Part shown: piece after piece, positions 7,303 through 15,719 of the stretch
Numbering within the stretch: position 1 is the stretch's first letter
How the letters are laid out: every line of letters starts with the position of its first letter
NCBI GenBank assembly: GCA_946479075.1
Contig: CAMLDT010000043.1
Span: 1-20,045 of the forward strand
Direction of reading: 5' to 3'
DNA from: an uncultured Polaromonas sp.
GTDB taxonomy: Bacteria; Pseudomonadota; Gammaproteobacteria; Burkholderiales; Burkholderiaceae
Length of the DNA stretch: 20,045 nt
Made by a program: the position numbers and the translations under genes
Notes under the pieces: generated by a model
Databases searched by the model: none
Seen by the model: only the letters and a program-made list of their open reading frames with translations
What the model was told of the DNA's origin: nothing

Positions 7303-10300
7303 TCAGCTCGCGGCCCCGCGGCGATCATGCAGCACGCCTTGCAGGGTGCGCAGCAACTCCTCGTTGGTGGTCTGTGCCTTGAGCAGCACCGCGGCGACCC
7401 GTGCGCGCGCCGCCGGCGCTACCTCTGCTGCAGAAAAAACCACCACCGGTGGTGGCAGCGTGGTGGCTTCAATGTCAGTCAGCAAGTCCCAGCCGGAGCC
7501 CTCGCCCAGCGTCAGGTCGAGCAGCACCAAGTCGAAGTGCTGCTGGCGCAGCCGCACGCGCGCCTCGGCCAGCGTGGCCGCAAATTCAAACACGGCAAAG
7601 TCCTGCGCAATGGCGGCCGTCACGCGCTGGAGATCAAGGTCGTCCTCGACATGGAGAATCCGCGGCCTGCTGCCCGCGCCGGCCATCGCGCGCCGCAGGC
7701 TCCGGATCAGCAGGTTTTCGTCAATCGGCTTGTCCAGCCAGTCCGACACTGACAGCGGCTGGTCGTTAAAGCGTATCTGCCCCTCGCCGGCAAGGGCAGA
7801 CACCACCACGATGGGCAAGTCGCGCGTGGCTTCCTGGCGGCGCAGCTGACGGATCAATACCAGCCCGTCGGCGTCGGGCAAACGCAGGTCCAGCGTCATC
7901 GCCGCATACGGCCGCAATGCCAGCCGCGCCTGGGCCTGGGCTGCGTTGTAAGCCAGATCGGCGTCGAAGCCGCCCTTGTCCAGCATCATGTCAATCAGGC
8001 GCGCAATGTCGGGATCGTCCTCGCAAACCAGCACACGCGGCCGCGCCCCTGGCTGCGCACTGCCCGGCCCGGCTTCCGGCGCTGGCAGCCGCGGCGCCTG
8101 GCTGTCCAGGGCAGCTTCTTTCCATTCGGGAAGCTCGAAGAAAAAGGTACTGCCCGCACCGATGCTGGTGTCAAAACCGATGCTGCCGCCCAGCCGCTCG
8201 ACCAGGGCGCGCGCAATGCTCAAGCCCAGCCCGGTCCCGCCCCTGGCGCGCGTGTCCGAGGCGTCGGCCTGCGAAAACTTCTGGAAGATGCGATGGCGGA
8301 ACGGCTCGGGGATGCCCGGGCCCTGGTCACGCACCTCGACCCGCAGGCGCGGACCCTTGCGCAGCACACAAACGTCCACCGGTTTGTCGGGTGGCGAGAA
8401 CTTCATGGCATTGGACAGGAGGTTGGTGACAACCTGCACCAGGCGGTCGCTGTCCACCTTGACCATCAGCCGGCCCTCGGGGAGCTGCAGACGCAGCTCG
8501 ACCTTGTGGCCGCCGCCATAATTTTCATTGGCGGCCAGCACCTGGGCCAGCAGGGGACCCAGATCAACCGCTTGCGCATCCATGTTCATCTTGCCGGACT
8601 CGATTTTTTCGATGTCCAGGATGTCGTTGATCAGGCGGATCAGCCGTTCGCAGTTGCTGCTGGCAATGGCCACCAGCGATTTCGCGGCGTCCGGCAGCAC
8701 GCCGGCCACCCCGCCCGAGATCAGGCCGAGCGATCCGCGGATGGAGGTCAGCGGCGTGCGGAGCTCGTGGCTGACGGTGGAGACGAACTCGCTTTTCATG
8801 CGGTCAATGCGCTTGAGTTCGGTCACGTCGGTGCCCAGTGAATAAAACCCGATCACCCGGCCCGTGTCCGCGCCATCACCATAACGCGGGAAATAGGTCA
8901 CGACAAAATCGCGCATGTCCCCTTGCGGCGTTTTGCGGTTGCGCTCAAAAGTCACCGGATAACCCGACAACACCTCCTCGACCCAGGGCAGCGCAAGTGC
9001 GTATCCCTCCTCACCCAGCACATCGCGCATCAGCCTGCCATGGATCTGGTCATGCGACAGCCCCAGGCCCTCCGCATAGGCGCGGTTATGGAAGCGAAAG
9101 CGCTGGCTGCTGTCCACATAGGAGATGTACGCGGGCAAGGTATCCGTGATGTCGCGCAGCTGCGACTCGCTCGCCCGCAGTGCATCCTGGACCTGGCGCA
9201 TCGCCGTGGTATCGCGGCCGGTGCCGTGGTAACCCGTGAAACGGCCGGTCTCATCGAAGATCGGCACACCGCTGATGCTTTCATAATGCAGCGCCCCGTG
9301 GATATCCTGCCGCACGATCTCAAAATCGCGGAACACCTCATGCCGCTCCAGCTGCGCGCGGTGGTCGTCCCAGCCGCCGGGCGCCATCACCACATCGGTG
9401 AGCTCCCAGCGCGTCTTGCCGACGATGTTGTTGTCCACACGCTGGCCCATGTCGGTGGTTTTCCCGGAGATTTGCACAAAGCGGAAGTGTTCGTCCTGCT
9501 CCCAGAACCAGTCCGACGCCAGCTCGGTCAACGCGCGGAAACGCTCCTCGCTTTCACGCAGCACCGCTTCGGCGTTCCTGCGCTCCGTGATGTCCTGCAC
9601 CTGTGAGATGAACATCAGCGGGCGGCGGTCCGTGTCGCGCACCAGCGAACAGCTCAGGTGCGCCCAGACAATGCGGCCGCTCTTGTGGAAATAACGCTTT
9701 TCCCATTGATAGGTCTCGATTTCGCCGGCCAGCGCGCGCTTGCGCTGGGCCACGTCGTACTCGACGTCATCGGGATGGGTCACGTCGTGGATGGTGCGGG
9801 CCAGCATCTCGGCCTCGGAATAACCGAGCATCTGGCAAAAAGCGCTGTTGACACGCAAGCGGCGCGAATCCACCCCAATCAGCGCCATGCCGATGGCCGA
9901 GTGTTCAAAGGCGTTGCTGAATTGCTGCTCGCTGAGGCTGAAGGCGTCGTTGTCGCTGCTGGCTGTACCGCCGCCCGTGCCCGGAACCAGCAGGCTGCCG
10001 CGTGACATGCGCGCCAGTGCAAAACCCGGCTCCTCGGCCTGGTCGGCCTGCACCTGCTCACTGCCCAGCGTGAAATAAAAGGTGCTGCCCTTTCCCAGCG
10101 CAGACTGGGCCCAGATGCGGCCTCCATGGCGGGTGATGATGCGTTTGACCGTCGCCAGGCCAATGCCGCTGCCCGAGAACTCCTCGGGCGAATGCAGGCG
10201 CTGGAAGGTGCCAAACAATTTGTCCACGTAGGCCATGTCGAAACCGGCGCCGTTGTCGCGGACGAAATATACCGGCTGCTGGTCCGTGCCGGTCTCGGTG

Positions 10301-12468
10301 CCGACGCTGATCTCGGCCCTGGGAGTCTTGGACGTGAATTTCCAGGCGTTGGAGATCAGGTTTTCCAGCACCTGTCGCAGCAGCGCGGTGTCCGCGCGCA
10401 CCACCAGCCCCGGCTCGACATGCACGTGCACCTGGCGCCCGGCATCGCGCTCGGCATGCAGCCGCAGCAGCTGGCTGGCCTCGGCGCTGAGGTCCATGGC
10501 CGCCCAGCGCAGGCTGGTGCGCGAGAGTTGCGCCAGCAAGAGCAAGCCATCGGTCAGCTCGCCCATGCGCTGCACGCCGGCGCGTATGCGCACCAGGTAA
10601 TGATCGGCCTTGTCGCCGATGCTCGCGGGCAGTGCCTTCTGCAGCAAGGCGCTGAAGCCATCGATGGAACTCAGCGGTGACCGCAGGTCGTGCGCCACCG
10701 AATAGGAAAACGCTTCCAGCTCCCGGTTGGCGGCTTCAAGCTGGGCGGTGCGGCGCAGCACCCGGTTTTCCAGATCCACATTGAGCCGGACGATTTCCAT
10801 CTCGTCGCGCTTGCGCTTGCTGATGTCGGTGATCGTCGTGACAAATCCGCTCGGCTCCGGGCCGGCGTTTTCAAACAGCGGCTGGATGTTGATCTGTACC
10901 CACAGGGTCTGGCCGTCCGGCTTGCGGTAACAGATCACCTTGTCGTTCTGGGGCTGACCGGTACGCAGGGCCACCACGCTGGGAAGCTCGTCGGCCGGCA
11001 TCAGGGCGCCATCTTCACGCAGCACCTGCCATTCGGGCGCCATGATGGTCTGCCCCCGGATTTCGGCCAGCGTCTTGCCAAGAATGCGTTCCGCGCTGGC
11101 ATTGCAGCCGATGATCTGCCCGCCGGCATCGCGCAGCACCAGGCCCTCCGCCAGTGTGGCGACCACCGCCCGGAAACGCGCCTCACTGGCGCGCAGGGCT
11201 TCCTCGGTGAGCTTGCGCGCGGTGATGTCGGAGCCGACGCCGCGGTACCCGGCAAAACGCCCCCCGGCATGAAAGAAGGGTTCGCCGCTGATGCAGAGCA
11301 CGCTGACCCGTCCATCCGCATCGAAGCGCTGGTACTCGAAGTCGCGGAACACCTCGTGGCGCTCCAGTGTGGCCTTGTGGTCGGCCCAGAGCTGCTGCTG
11401 GGCCCGGCCCGGGTCCATTTCCCAGCGAGCCTTGCCGATGAAGCCGCCTATCCACTGCCGTTCTTTCTCGGTCTCCCCACCCGACAGGACGGTCAGCCGG
11501 AACTGCTCATCGGTTTCCCAATACCAGTCGGAGGACAGTTGCGTCAGGCTGCGGAACTGCAGTTCGCTCTGGCGCAGGCGGGCTTCAGCCGCCTTGCGCT
11601 CGGTGATGTCTTCGGCGGTGATCAGCAGGTGGCTGACCTTCCCGCTGGCATCCCGCAAGGCAATCTTGCGCATGTGGACGTGGATCGCACCGCGATGCCG
11701 GGTGACAGTTCGACGGTCCGGAAAGTCCTCGGCCACCCCCGTGCGGACCAGTTCCAGATCGGCGGCGTACATGCGGTCGGCATCCTCGGCAGGCCACAAG
11801 TCATGCACGGTGCGGCCCAGGGCTTCCTCACGCGCCACCCCGTAGAGTTCTTCGGCGGCCTTGTTCCATATCAGCACCGGCATCCCCGCCTGCGCGGATT
11901 TCAGGTGCAACGCAATCGGGATGTTGTCCACGATGGCATTGAGCAACTTGAACGTGTCGCGGCTGGCCTCGTCAGCGCGCCTGACCTCGCTGATGTCGCG
12001 CGACGTCCCGCGGTAACCCGCAAAGCGGTTCTCGCTGTCGTACACCGGCACACCGCTGACAGAAAACCAGGAGAGCGTTCCGTCGGCGCGTGTGCGCATG
12101 TACTCGAAGTCGCGGAAGGGCTTGCGCGCGTCAAGCCCGGCGCGGTGGACCTCCCAGGAGCTGCTCAGCGGCACCAGGCCCGGCAGCTCCCACGGACGCT
12201 GGCCGATGGCGCTGTGGTGTTGCTCCCGGCTGAAGCTGCTGTGATCCAGCGTCACGCCGAACTCGGTAAAACGGTAGTCCGCGTCCTGCTCCCAGTACCA
12301 GTCACCGGAAATGTCGGCCAGGCTGCGCAGCGCATTGCCCTTGAGTGTGCTCAGTGCAAAATCGCGTTCCGCCAGTTCGCGCCTGAGGGCGTCATTGGCG
12401 CGCCCCAATTGCAGCGCCTCGGCCTGCAGGCGGCGGATTTCCTCCTGCAAATCCCGGTCGGGTGTCAA
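7303..12468 (-). CDS. Giant cytosolic hybrid histidine kinase: PAS repeats, two kinase cores, two receiver domains
   Basis: Start: TTG at 12468 behind GGAGG with 5-base spacing; the frame is open to a TTG at 12522 with no ribosome site, and residue numbers here count from that longer form (1739). Order: coiled coil 24-60; PAS about 66-180, 190-310, 326-436 and 445-570; kinase core 1 with VAHDLRSP (H611), N box NLISNAWKF and DNGAGF/SGSGIGLA (715-820); PAS about 865-980, 1000-1108 and 1118-1235; kinase core 2 with VSHELRTP (H1252), NLLSNAMKF, DQGPGI, GGTGLGLS (up to 1463); receiver 1 (D1545, K1598); receiver 2 (D1669, K1715). No membrane segment, so a soluble sensor; PAS domains may bind haem, flavin or small ligands. 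Usual hybrid kinases have one core. No dedicated response regulator gene is adjacent. Ligand and output are unknown. Confidence 0.9.
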   Translation of the reverse strand: MTPDRDLQEEIRRLQAEALQLGRANDALRRELAERDFALSTLKGNALRSLADISGDWYWEQDADYRFTEFGVTLDHSSFSREQHHSAIGQRPWELPGLVPLSSSWEVHRAGLDARKPFRDFEYMRTRADGTLSWFSVSGVPVYDSENRFAGYRGTSRDISEVRRADEASRDTFKLLNAIVDNIPIALHLKSAQAGMPVLIWNKAAEELYGVAREEALGRTVHDLWPAEDADRMYAADLELVRTGVAEDFPDRRTVTRHRGAIHVHMRKIALRDASGKVSHLLITAEDITERKAAEARLRQSELQFRSLTQLSSDWYWETDEQFRLTVLSGGETEKERQWIGGFIGKARWEMDPGRAQQQLWADHKATLERHEVFRDFEYQRFDADGRVSVLCISGEPFFHAGGRFAGYRGVGSDITARKLTEEALRASEARFRAVVATLAEGLVLRDAGGQIIGCNASAERILGKTLAEIRGQTIMAPEWQVLREDGALMPADELPSVVALRTGQPQNDKVICYRKPDGQTLWVQINIQPLFENAGPEPSGFVTTITDISKRKRDEMEIVRLNVDLENRVLRRTAQLEAANRELEAFSYSVAHDLRSPLSSIDGFSALLQKALPASIGDKADHYLVRIRAGVQRMGELTDGLLLLAQLSRTSLRWAAMDLSAEASQLLRLHAERDAGRQVHVHVEPGLVVRADTALLRQVLENLISNAWKFTSKTPRAEISVGTETGTDQQPVYFVRDNGAGFDMAYVDKLFGTFQRLHSPEEFSGSGIGLATVKRIITRHGGRIWAQSALGKGSTFYFTLGSEQVQADQAEEPGFALARMSRGSLLVPGTGGGTASSDNDAFSLSEQQFSNAFEHSAIGMALIGVDSRRLRVNSAFCQMLGYSEAEMLARTIHDVTHPDDVEYDVAQRKRALAGEIETYQWEKRYFHKSGRIVWAHLSCSLVRDTDRRPLMFISQVQDITERRNAEAVLRESEERFRALTELASDWFWEQDEHFRFVQISGKTTDMGQRVDNNIVGKTRWELTDVVMAPGGWDDHRAQLERHEVFRDFEIVRQDIHGALHYESISGVPIFDETGRFTGYHGTGRDTTAMRQVQDALRASESQLRDITDTLPAYISYVDSSQRFRFHNRAYAEGLGLSHDQIHGRLMRDVLGEEGYALALPWVEEVLSGYPVTFERNRKTPQGDMRDFVVTYFPRYGDGADTGRVIGFYSLGTDVTELKRIDRMKSEFVSTVSHELRTPLTSIRGSLGLISGGVAGVLPDAAKSLVAIASSNCERLIRLINDILDIEKIESGKMNMDAQAVDLGPLLAQVLAANENYGGGHKVELRLQLPEGRLMVKVDSDRLVQVVTNLLSNAMKFSPPDKPVDVCVLRKGPRLRVEVRDQGPGIPEPFRHRIFQKFSQADASDTRARGGTGLGLSIARALVERLGGSIGFDTSIGAGSTFFFELPEWKEAALDSQAPRLPAPEAGPGSAQPGARPRVLVCEDDPDIARLIDMMLDKGGFDADLAYNAAQAQARLALRPYAAMTLDLRLPDADGLVLIRQLRRQEATRDLPIVVVSALAGEGQIRFNDQPLSVSDWLDKPIDENLLIRSLRRAMAGAGSRPRILHVEDDLDLQRVTAAIAQDFAVFEFAATLAEARVRLRQQHFDLVLLDLTLGEGSGWDLLTDIEATTLPPPVVVFSAAEVAPAARARVAAVLLKAQTTNEELLRTLQGVLHDRRGAAS

Positions 12469-12530
12469 GGCTGCCTCCGCCGCGTGCGAGACGCACCCGC
12501 TGCGGCGCCAGCCGCTGCGCAAGCAGGAGG

Positions 12531-12549
12531 GGTGAAATGGCCATTCACC
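12531..12549. promoter_or_regulatory. Near-palindrome upstream of the giant kinase gene
   Basis: GGTGAAATGGCCATTCACC: arms GGTGAA and TTCACC around a centre containing the perfect 10-base palindrome AATGGCCATT. It lies about 63 bases upstream of the TTG at 12468. A dimeric repressor or activator site is plausible; no protein is assigned. Confidence 0.3.
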
Positions 12550-12602
12550 ATGGTGTCGCCGTCAATCGTGCCATGCCCGGCCTGTCCTTTGTGGAAGAAA
12601 GG

Positions 12603-12622
12603 GCGCCCGCGTGGGCGGGCGC
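12603..12622 (-). terminator. Probable terminator after creA
   Basis: GCGCCCGC (12603-12610) and GCGGGCGC (12615-12622) form a perfect 8-bp stem with a 4-base loop. On the minus strand it is followed by CCCTTTCTTCC, a broken U tract. It lies about 100 bases past the creA stop and would separate creA from the kinase gene. Confidence 0.45.
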
Positions 12623-12724
12623 ACCGTGTCAAACCGCAGTGTCCGGCAACACCCTCGTGAATGTTATAGGGATAAGTCCTTGTTGGCTGTGGGACGGTGC
12701 AGCCGCGCTGGCAGCCGGTGCACT

Positions 12725-13210
12725 TTATTGCAGGGGAATTTTCAGGGAACGCTCCACGGGAACTGCCGCCACGCTGTTTTGCGGTGAGCCCTCGATCACG
12801 CGGTCCGAATAAGTCAGGTACACCAGCGTATTGCGAGCGGCATCCACCATGCGCACGATGCGTATCTTCTTGAAAATCAGTGAAATGCGTTCGCTGAAAA
12901 CCTCTTCCTGCACCGGCAGCGGTTTGACAAAGGAGATGGGGCCCACCTGCCGGCAATCGATGGAGGCTTCCGACCGGTCCTCGGCCAGCCCGACAGCGCC
13001 CTTGATGCCCCCGGTCTTGGCCCGCGACACATAACAGCTGACGCCGCGAACCTTGGGGTCGTCGTGTACGTCCACCACAATCTTGTGATCCGGCCCGATC
13101 AACTTGAACACCGTGTCCACCTCGCCAATGGTCTCGGCGCGGAGCGGCGCGAGCACCACCCACAAAAGTGCAAACAGGACGACATGGCGGAAGGCAGCGT
13201 GGATCTTCAT
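12725..13210 (-). CDS. creA: CreA family periplasmic protein
   Basis: 161 residues, ATG with AGGAGA ribosome site. Signal peptide 1-25 ([19 protein letters not shown]). The body matches the CreA family closely: [20 protein letters not shown] (28-47), [20 protein letters not shown] (50-69), [19 protein letters not shown], with two cysteines (C59, C86) that could form a disulfide. The family length is about 155-160 residues, so it is complete. CreA is conserved in Proteobacteria but its biochemical role is not established; in E. coli it is merely located with creBCD. Here there is no creBCD, so context gives no hint. It is divergent from the secreted unknown at 13317, with a 13-base tandem repeat in the shared gap. 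Confidence 0.92.
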   Translation of the reverse strand: MKIHAAFRHVVLFALLWVVLAPLRAETIGEVDTVFKLIGPDHKIVVDVHDDPKVRGVSCYVSRAKTGGIKGAVGLAEDRSEASIDCRQVGPISFVKPLPVQEEVFSERISLIFKKIRIVRMVDAARNTLVYLTYSDRVIEGSPQNSVAAVPVERSLKIPLQ

Positions 13211-13240
13211 GGACTCTCCTGGTAAAGGCTTGCCCCACTA

Positions 13241-13266
13241 TACCCATGCCTGCTACCCATGCCTGC
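13241..13266. repeat. Perfect 13-base tandem repeat between divergent genes
   Basis: TACCCATGCCTGC occurs twice head-to-tail (13241-13253 and 13254-13266) in the 106-base gap between creA and the gene at 13317. It may be a slippage product or a paired regulator site. Confidence 0.7.
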
Positions 13267-13316
13267 CATCTCCCACAGACGCTTTGCTGCGCGGTCAACG
13301 CCGGGAAGGGAGTAGC

Positions 13317-13790
13317 ATGGCGGCCATCGTCCCGAGCCGACCCAACAAATCGCAAAAACGCATGAATTTCCAACCCAGACTGTGGATCCTGGCCTGCCTG
13401 CTGCAGGCTTCGTCCTGGGCCTTCGCCGCCGGCCCTGCAGAAACACCCAGCCATCCCCTCGTCGGGACATGGAGCTGGGTCGTCTTTGGCGGAAGCTGCA
13501 CGGAGACCTGGCAATTCAGGTCCGGCAAAACAGTGCTCAGCACCAGCGGAGAAGAGGTCACGGAAAAAAACTACACCGTCACCCCTGCGGCCGATGCCAA
13601 GGGCTTTTACACGCTGCAGGAAACGGTCAAGCGGGGAAACGGCAAGAAGGATTGCTCCGGGGCAGTCGCGGGTGAGCCTGGCGAATCATCGACGCGGTTT
13701 GTTCAATTCAGTCCTGCGCGGGACAAAATGCTGGTGTGCGAAGCGCCGGCGCTGACGGCCTGCTTCGGGCCTTTACGCCGGTTGCCCTGA
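13317..13790 (+). CDS. Secreted protein of unknown function
   Basis: 157 residues. The ATG at 13317 has a strong GGGAG site; an alternative ATG at 13362 has none. A signal peptide follows a basic lead (KSQKRMNFQPR), with core LWILACLLQASSWAFA and cleavage near 37. The mature part begins HPLVGTWSWVVFGGSCTETW (46-65), a lipocalin-like opening G-x-W motif, and has four cysteines after the signal (C61, C113, C141, C149), which could give two disulfides. I do not recognise a named family. It is probably a small periplasmic beta-rich protein. The small membrane protein gene follows 31 bases later on the same strand and may be co-transcribed. Confidence 0.75.
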   Translation: MAAIVPSRPNKSQKRMNFQPRLWILACLLQASSWAFAAGPAETPSHPLVGTWSWVVFGGSCTETWQFRSGKTVLSTSGEEVTEKNYTVTPAADAKGFYTLQETVKRGNGKKDCSGAVAGEPGESSTRFVQFSPARDKMLVCEAPALTACFGPLRRLP

Positions 13791-13821
13791 AGCCGCCAAC
13801 CCAAACACCACAGGAGAAATC

Positions 13822-14022
13822 ATGCGTACAGCAGGAAAAATTATCGCGGTATTGATGCTGGTGCTGGGTGCCGTCTGGATTCTCCAGGGCTTCAATATCC
13901 TGCCCGGCAGCTTCATGACGGGCCAACGCCAGTGGGCGGCCTATGGGGGCTTGCTGTGTGTGGCGGGACTGGTGGTATGGATGGTGTCGCGCAAGGGCTC
14001 AGGCACGTCATCACGCCCCTGA
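13822..14022 (+). CDS. Small two-helix inner membrane protein
   Basis: 66 residues; ATG with AGGAGA site. Two hydrophobic segments (about 6-27 and 40-58) flank GFNILPGSFMTGQRQWAAYG. This arrangement, with a conserved LPGSFMTGQ loop, resembles a widespread family of short uncharacterised bacterial membrane proteins. The tail after residue 58 is polar and basic, probably cytoplasmic. It follows the secreted protein gene closely. Function unknown. Confidence 0.75.
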   Translation: MRTAGKIIAVLMLVLGAVWILQGFNILPGSFMTGQRQWAAYGGLLCVAGLVVWMVSRKGSGTSSRP

Positions 14023-14058
14023 GCTCCCGCGGACAGCCCCTGCGTTTGAATCAGGCTT

Positions 14059-14214
14059 TCAAACCTGTCCGGCCGGCGCACCGGCGCGGCGACGCCGGGT
14101 CTGCACCGGCGCGCTCTCGGCCACATCGGCATCGCTGCGCTTGTTCACATAGCTGCGATAAAGCTTGGCCGCCAAACCGGACGTGATGGCAAAAACAATC
14201 AGTTTGCGTAGCAT
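14059..14214 (-). CDS. Small basic protein, 51 residues, unknown
   Basis: ATG at 14214 with GAGGAG seven bases upstream; the site overlaps the stop of the preceding 24-residue gene. Sequence begins MLRKLIVFAITSGLAAKLYR, one possible short membrane helix, followed by a polar stretch and an Arg-rich tail (QTRRRRAGAPAGQV). Two-gene unit with the gene at 14226 (11-base gap). Not recognised; the good ribosome site and tight spacing support that it is real. Confidence 0.6.
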   Translation of the reverse strand: MLRKLIVFAITSGLAAKLYRSYVNKRSDADVAESAPVQTRRRRAGAPAGQV

Positions 14215-14225
14215 CGGTCTGCTCC

Positions 14226-14300
14226 TCAAAACACGCCGAACAGCATGAGAAGAATGATGACACTGATGGGGACACCGAGTAGCCAGGCGATGATGGGCAT
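14226..14300 (-). CDS. Very small hydrophobic protein, 24 residues
   Basis: ATG at 14300 behind CTGGAG (7-8 base spacing). Translation MPIIAWLLGVPISVIILLML then FGVF and TGA. Nearly all of it is one membrane helix with a GxP kink. It resembles small membrane proteins I recall from Burkholderiales but I cannot name it. The next gene's ribosome site overlaps its stop, suggesting coupled translation. Confidence 0.6.
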   Translation of the reverse strand: MPIIAWLLGVPISVIILLMLFGVF

Positions 14301-14497
14301 TTGTTTTCTCCAGGGTTTGATTTAAGAAGTTTCAAAGATAAAGGCGTCATCACCGGCGGGTTGCCGGAGTTGGCCGAAAGCACGGGTAGGGCCACACCTA
14401 CACTTCTGCACGGCGCACGCAGCGCCGCGAACAGTCTGTATATTCGCTACACACCCTGGATAAAAACAGCGGCAATGCCATCAATGACACCCATGAC

Positions 14498-15133
14498 ATG
14501 TCGGCACCGCGCGCAATGATGAAAAAACTCTACAAGTATTTCTTTCGCGGGCTGATCACCGTGCTGCCGGTCGCGCTCACGCTCTACCTGCTCTATATCT
14601 TCCTGGCGTGGACTGAAAAACTCACGCTGTGGGTGCTCAGTCCCATCATCGGTGGCTTCTACATCCCCGGCATGGGGCTGCTTTCGGGCGTGCTGATCAT
14701 CCTGCTGATTGGTTACCTGGTGTCCAAACCGAAGGTGCGCCACCTGTTGGCTTTTGCCGAACTGCCGTTTACCAACCTGCCGGTGGTCAAGAGCATTTAC
14801 AGCTCGCTCAAGAGCTTTGCGGACTACTTTTCCCCCACGGGCTCACCGGGCGAACAAAGCGTGGTGATCCTGCGCATGCCCGGGCATCCGCTTGAAATTG
14901 TGGGGCTGGTGACGCGCCGGGGGTTTGCTGATTTGCCTGCAGGCTTCCTGCCGGGAGAACGCGTGGCGGTTTATTTGCCCATGGGCTACATGATTGGTGG
15001 CTACACCGTGTTCGTGCCCGCCGAGTGGATTCAACCGATCAACATGTCGGTGGAAGAAGCCATGCGGTCTTCGCTGATCGCCTGGATGGCGCGGCCCGGG
15101 TCGGGCACTGAAGGTTCAGGTAGCCGGCAATAA
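14498..15133 (+). CDS. DUF502 family membrane protein
   Basis: 211 residues from 14498; in-frame ATGs at 14516 and 14519 (MKKLYKYF...) fit the family start equally well, and none has a clear ribosome site. Two membrane segments (about 15-37 and 58-76) are followed by a soluble domain with family features: FTNLPVVKSIYSSLKSFADY, VVILRMPGHPLEIVGLVTRR, VAVYLPMGYMIGGYTVFVP. DUF502 proteins are around 200 residues and widespread in Proteobacteria; their function is unknown, though membrane or envelope roles have been suggested. The gene converges on infA and its stop runs into a shared terminator. Confidence 0.88.
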   Translation: MSAPRAMMKKLYKYFFRGLITVLPVALTLYLLYIFLAWTEKLTLWVLSPIIGGFYIPGMGLLSGVLIILLIGYLVSKPKVRHLLAFAELPFTNLPVVKSIYSSLKSFADYFSPTGSPGEQSVVILRMPGHPLEIVGLVTRRGFADLPAGFLPGERVAVYLPMGYMIGGYTVFVPAEWIQPINMSVEEAMRSSLIAWMARPGSGTEGSGSRQ

Positions 15134-15160
15134 AAAACGGGGCACTGGGCCCCGTTTTTT
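15132..15160. terminator. Strong bidirectional intrinsic terminator
   Basis: CGGGGC (15138-15143) and GCCCCG (15149-15154) with a 5-base loop, preceded by six A and followed by six T. It works in both directions, ending the DUF502 gene (stop 15131-15133) and infA (stop 15166-15168). Confidence 0.93.
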
Positions 15161-15165
15161 GTTGT

Positions 15166-15420
15166 TCAGTGTGACGGGCGCGACGGGCCAGGGCCACGGC
15201 CGGCGATATGCCGGAAAGTGATGCGGCCCTTGCTCAGGTCGTAAGGCGAGAGTTCCAGCGACACCTGGTCACCCGCCAGAATGCGGATGTGGTTCTTGCG
15301 CATCTTGCCGGAGGTGTAAGCCACCAGCTTGTGACCGTTGTCCAGCGTCACGCGAAAACGCGAGTCGGGCAGCACCTCGTTGACCAGCCCGTGCATTTCA
15401 ATCAGTTCTTCTTTGGCCAT
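15166..15420 (-). CDS. infA: Translation initiation factor IF-1
   Basis: 84 residues from ATG 15420 with AAGGAGT ribosome site. The S1-like OB fold of IF-1 is plain: [20 protein letters not shown], then [54 protein letters not shown]-1 binds the 30S A site during initiation. Usual length is 72; here a short Gly/Pro/Ser tail ([12 protein letters not shown]) is added. MHGLVNE replaces the usual MRGKVDE or MQGEVVE. The location outside a ribosomal protein operon suggests a second infA copy, as is known in several betaproteobacteria. It lies 49 bases downstream of the small gene at 15470, probably in one transcript, and ends at the strong terminator. Confidence 0.95.
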   Translation of the reverse strand: MAKEELIEMHGLVNEVLPDSRFRVTLDNGHKLVAYTSGKMRKNHIRILAGDQVSLELSPYDLSKGRITFRHIAGRGPGPSRPSH

Positions 15421-15469
15421 GATGTAACTCCTTGGAAATTGGAAAAAATAGCTGTACGGGTGCGCAGGT

Positions 15470-15709
15470 TCAGGCGCAAGCAGGGCTTGACCGTTCGCGG
15501 ATCCAGCCCAGCGCATGCTCGGTAGCGTAATGCAGGGCCGCAGCCGCCGTGTCAAACAGCCCGCTGAAACGCATCACGCGGTCGTGCGTGGCGCTGCCTT
15601 GACCGGAGCGGATGGACACCGAAGCAGCGTATTGGCCTTCGCCATGGGGCTTGGCCAGCGGTGAGACAAGGTATTTGCCCACCGAAATGTGGTTGTGATC
15701 AATCGTCAT
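15470..15709 (-). CDS. Small conserved protein of unknown function, upstream of infA
   Basis: 79 residues from ATG 15709 ([20 protein letters not shown]). The frame is open further upstream but that part reads as leader. The body [40 protein letters not shown] looks like a small alpha/beta protein similar to short conserved Burkholderiales proteins; I recall no named function. Lack of a signal peptide indicates cytoplasm. It precedes infA in the same direction, and its leader carries hairpins (15720-15775). A translation or cold-stress link is inference from neighbour and leader only. Confidence 0.7.
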   Translation of the reverse strand: MTIDHNHISVGKYLVSPLAKPHGEGQYAASVSIRSGQGSATHDRVMRFSGLFDTAAAALHYATEHALGWIRERSSPACA

Positions 15710-15719
15710 AAAAGTCGGT

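Noticed and set aside
10690..12660. Long plus-strand open frame (656 codons) opposite the giant kinase
   Set aside because: It mirrors the kinase coding strand, is rich in His/Gln/Gly typical of antisense GC-rich frames, and has no recognisable domain or ribosome site.
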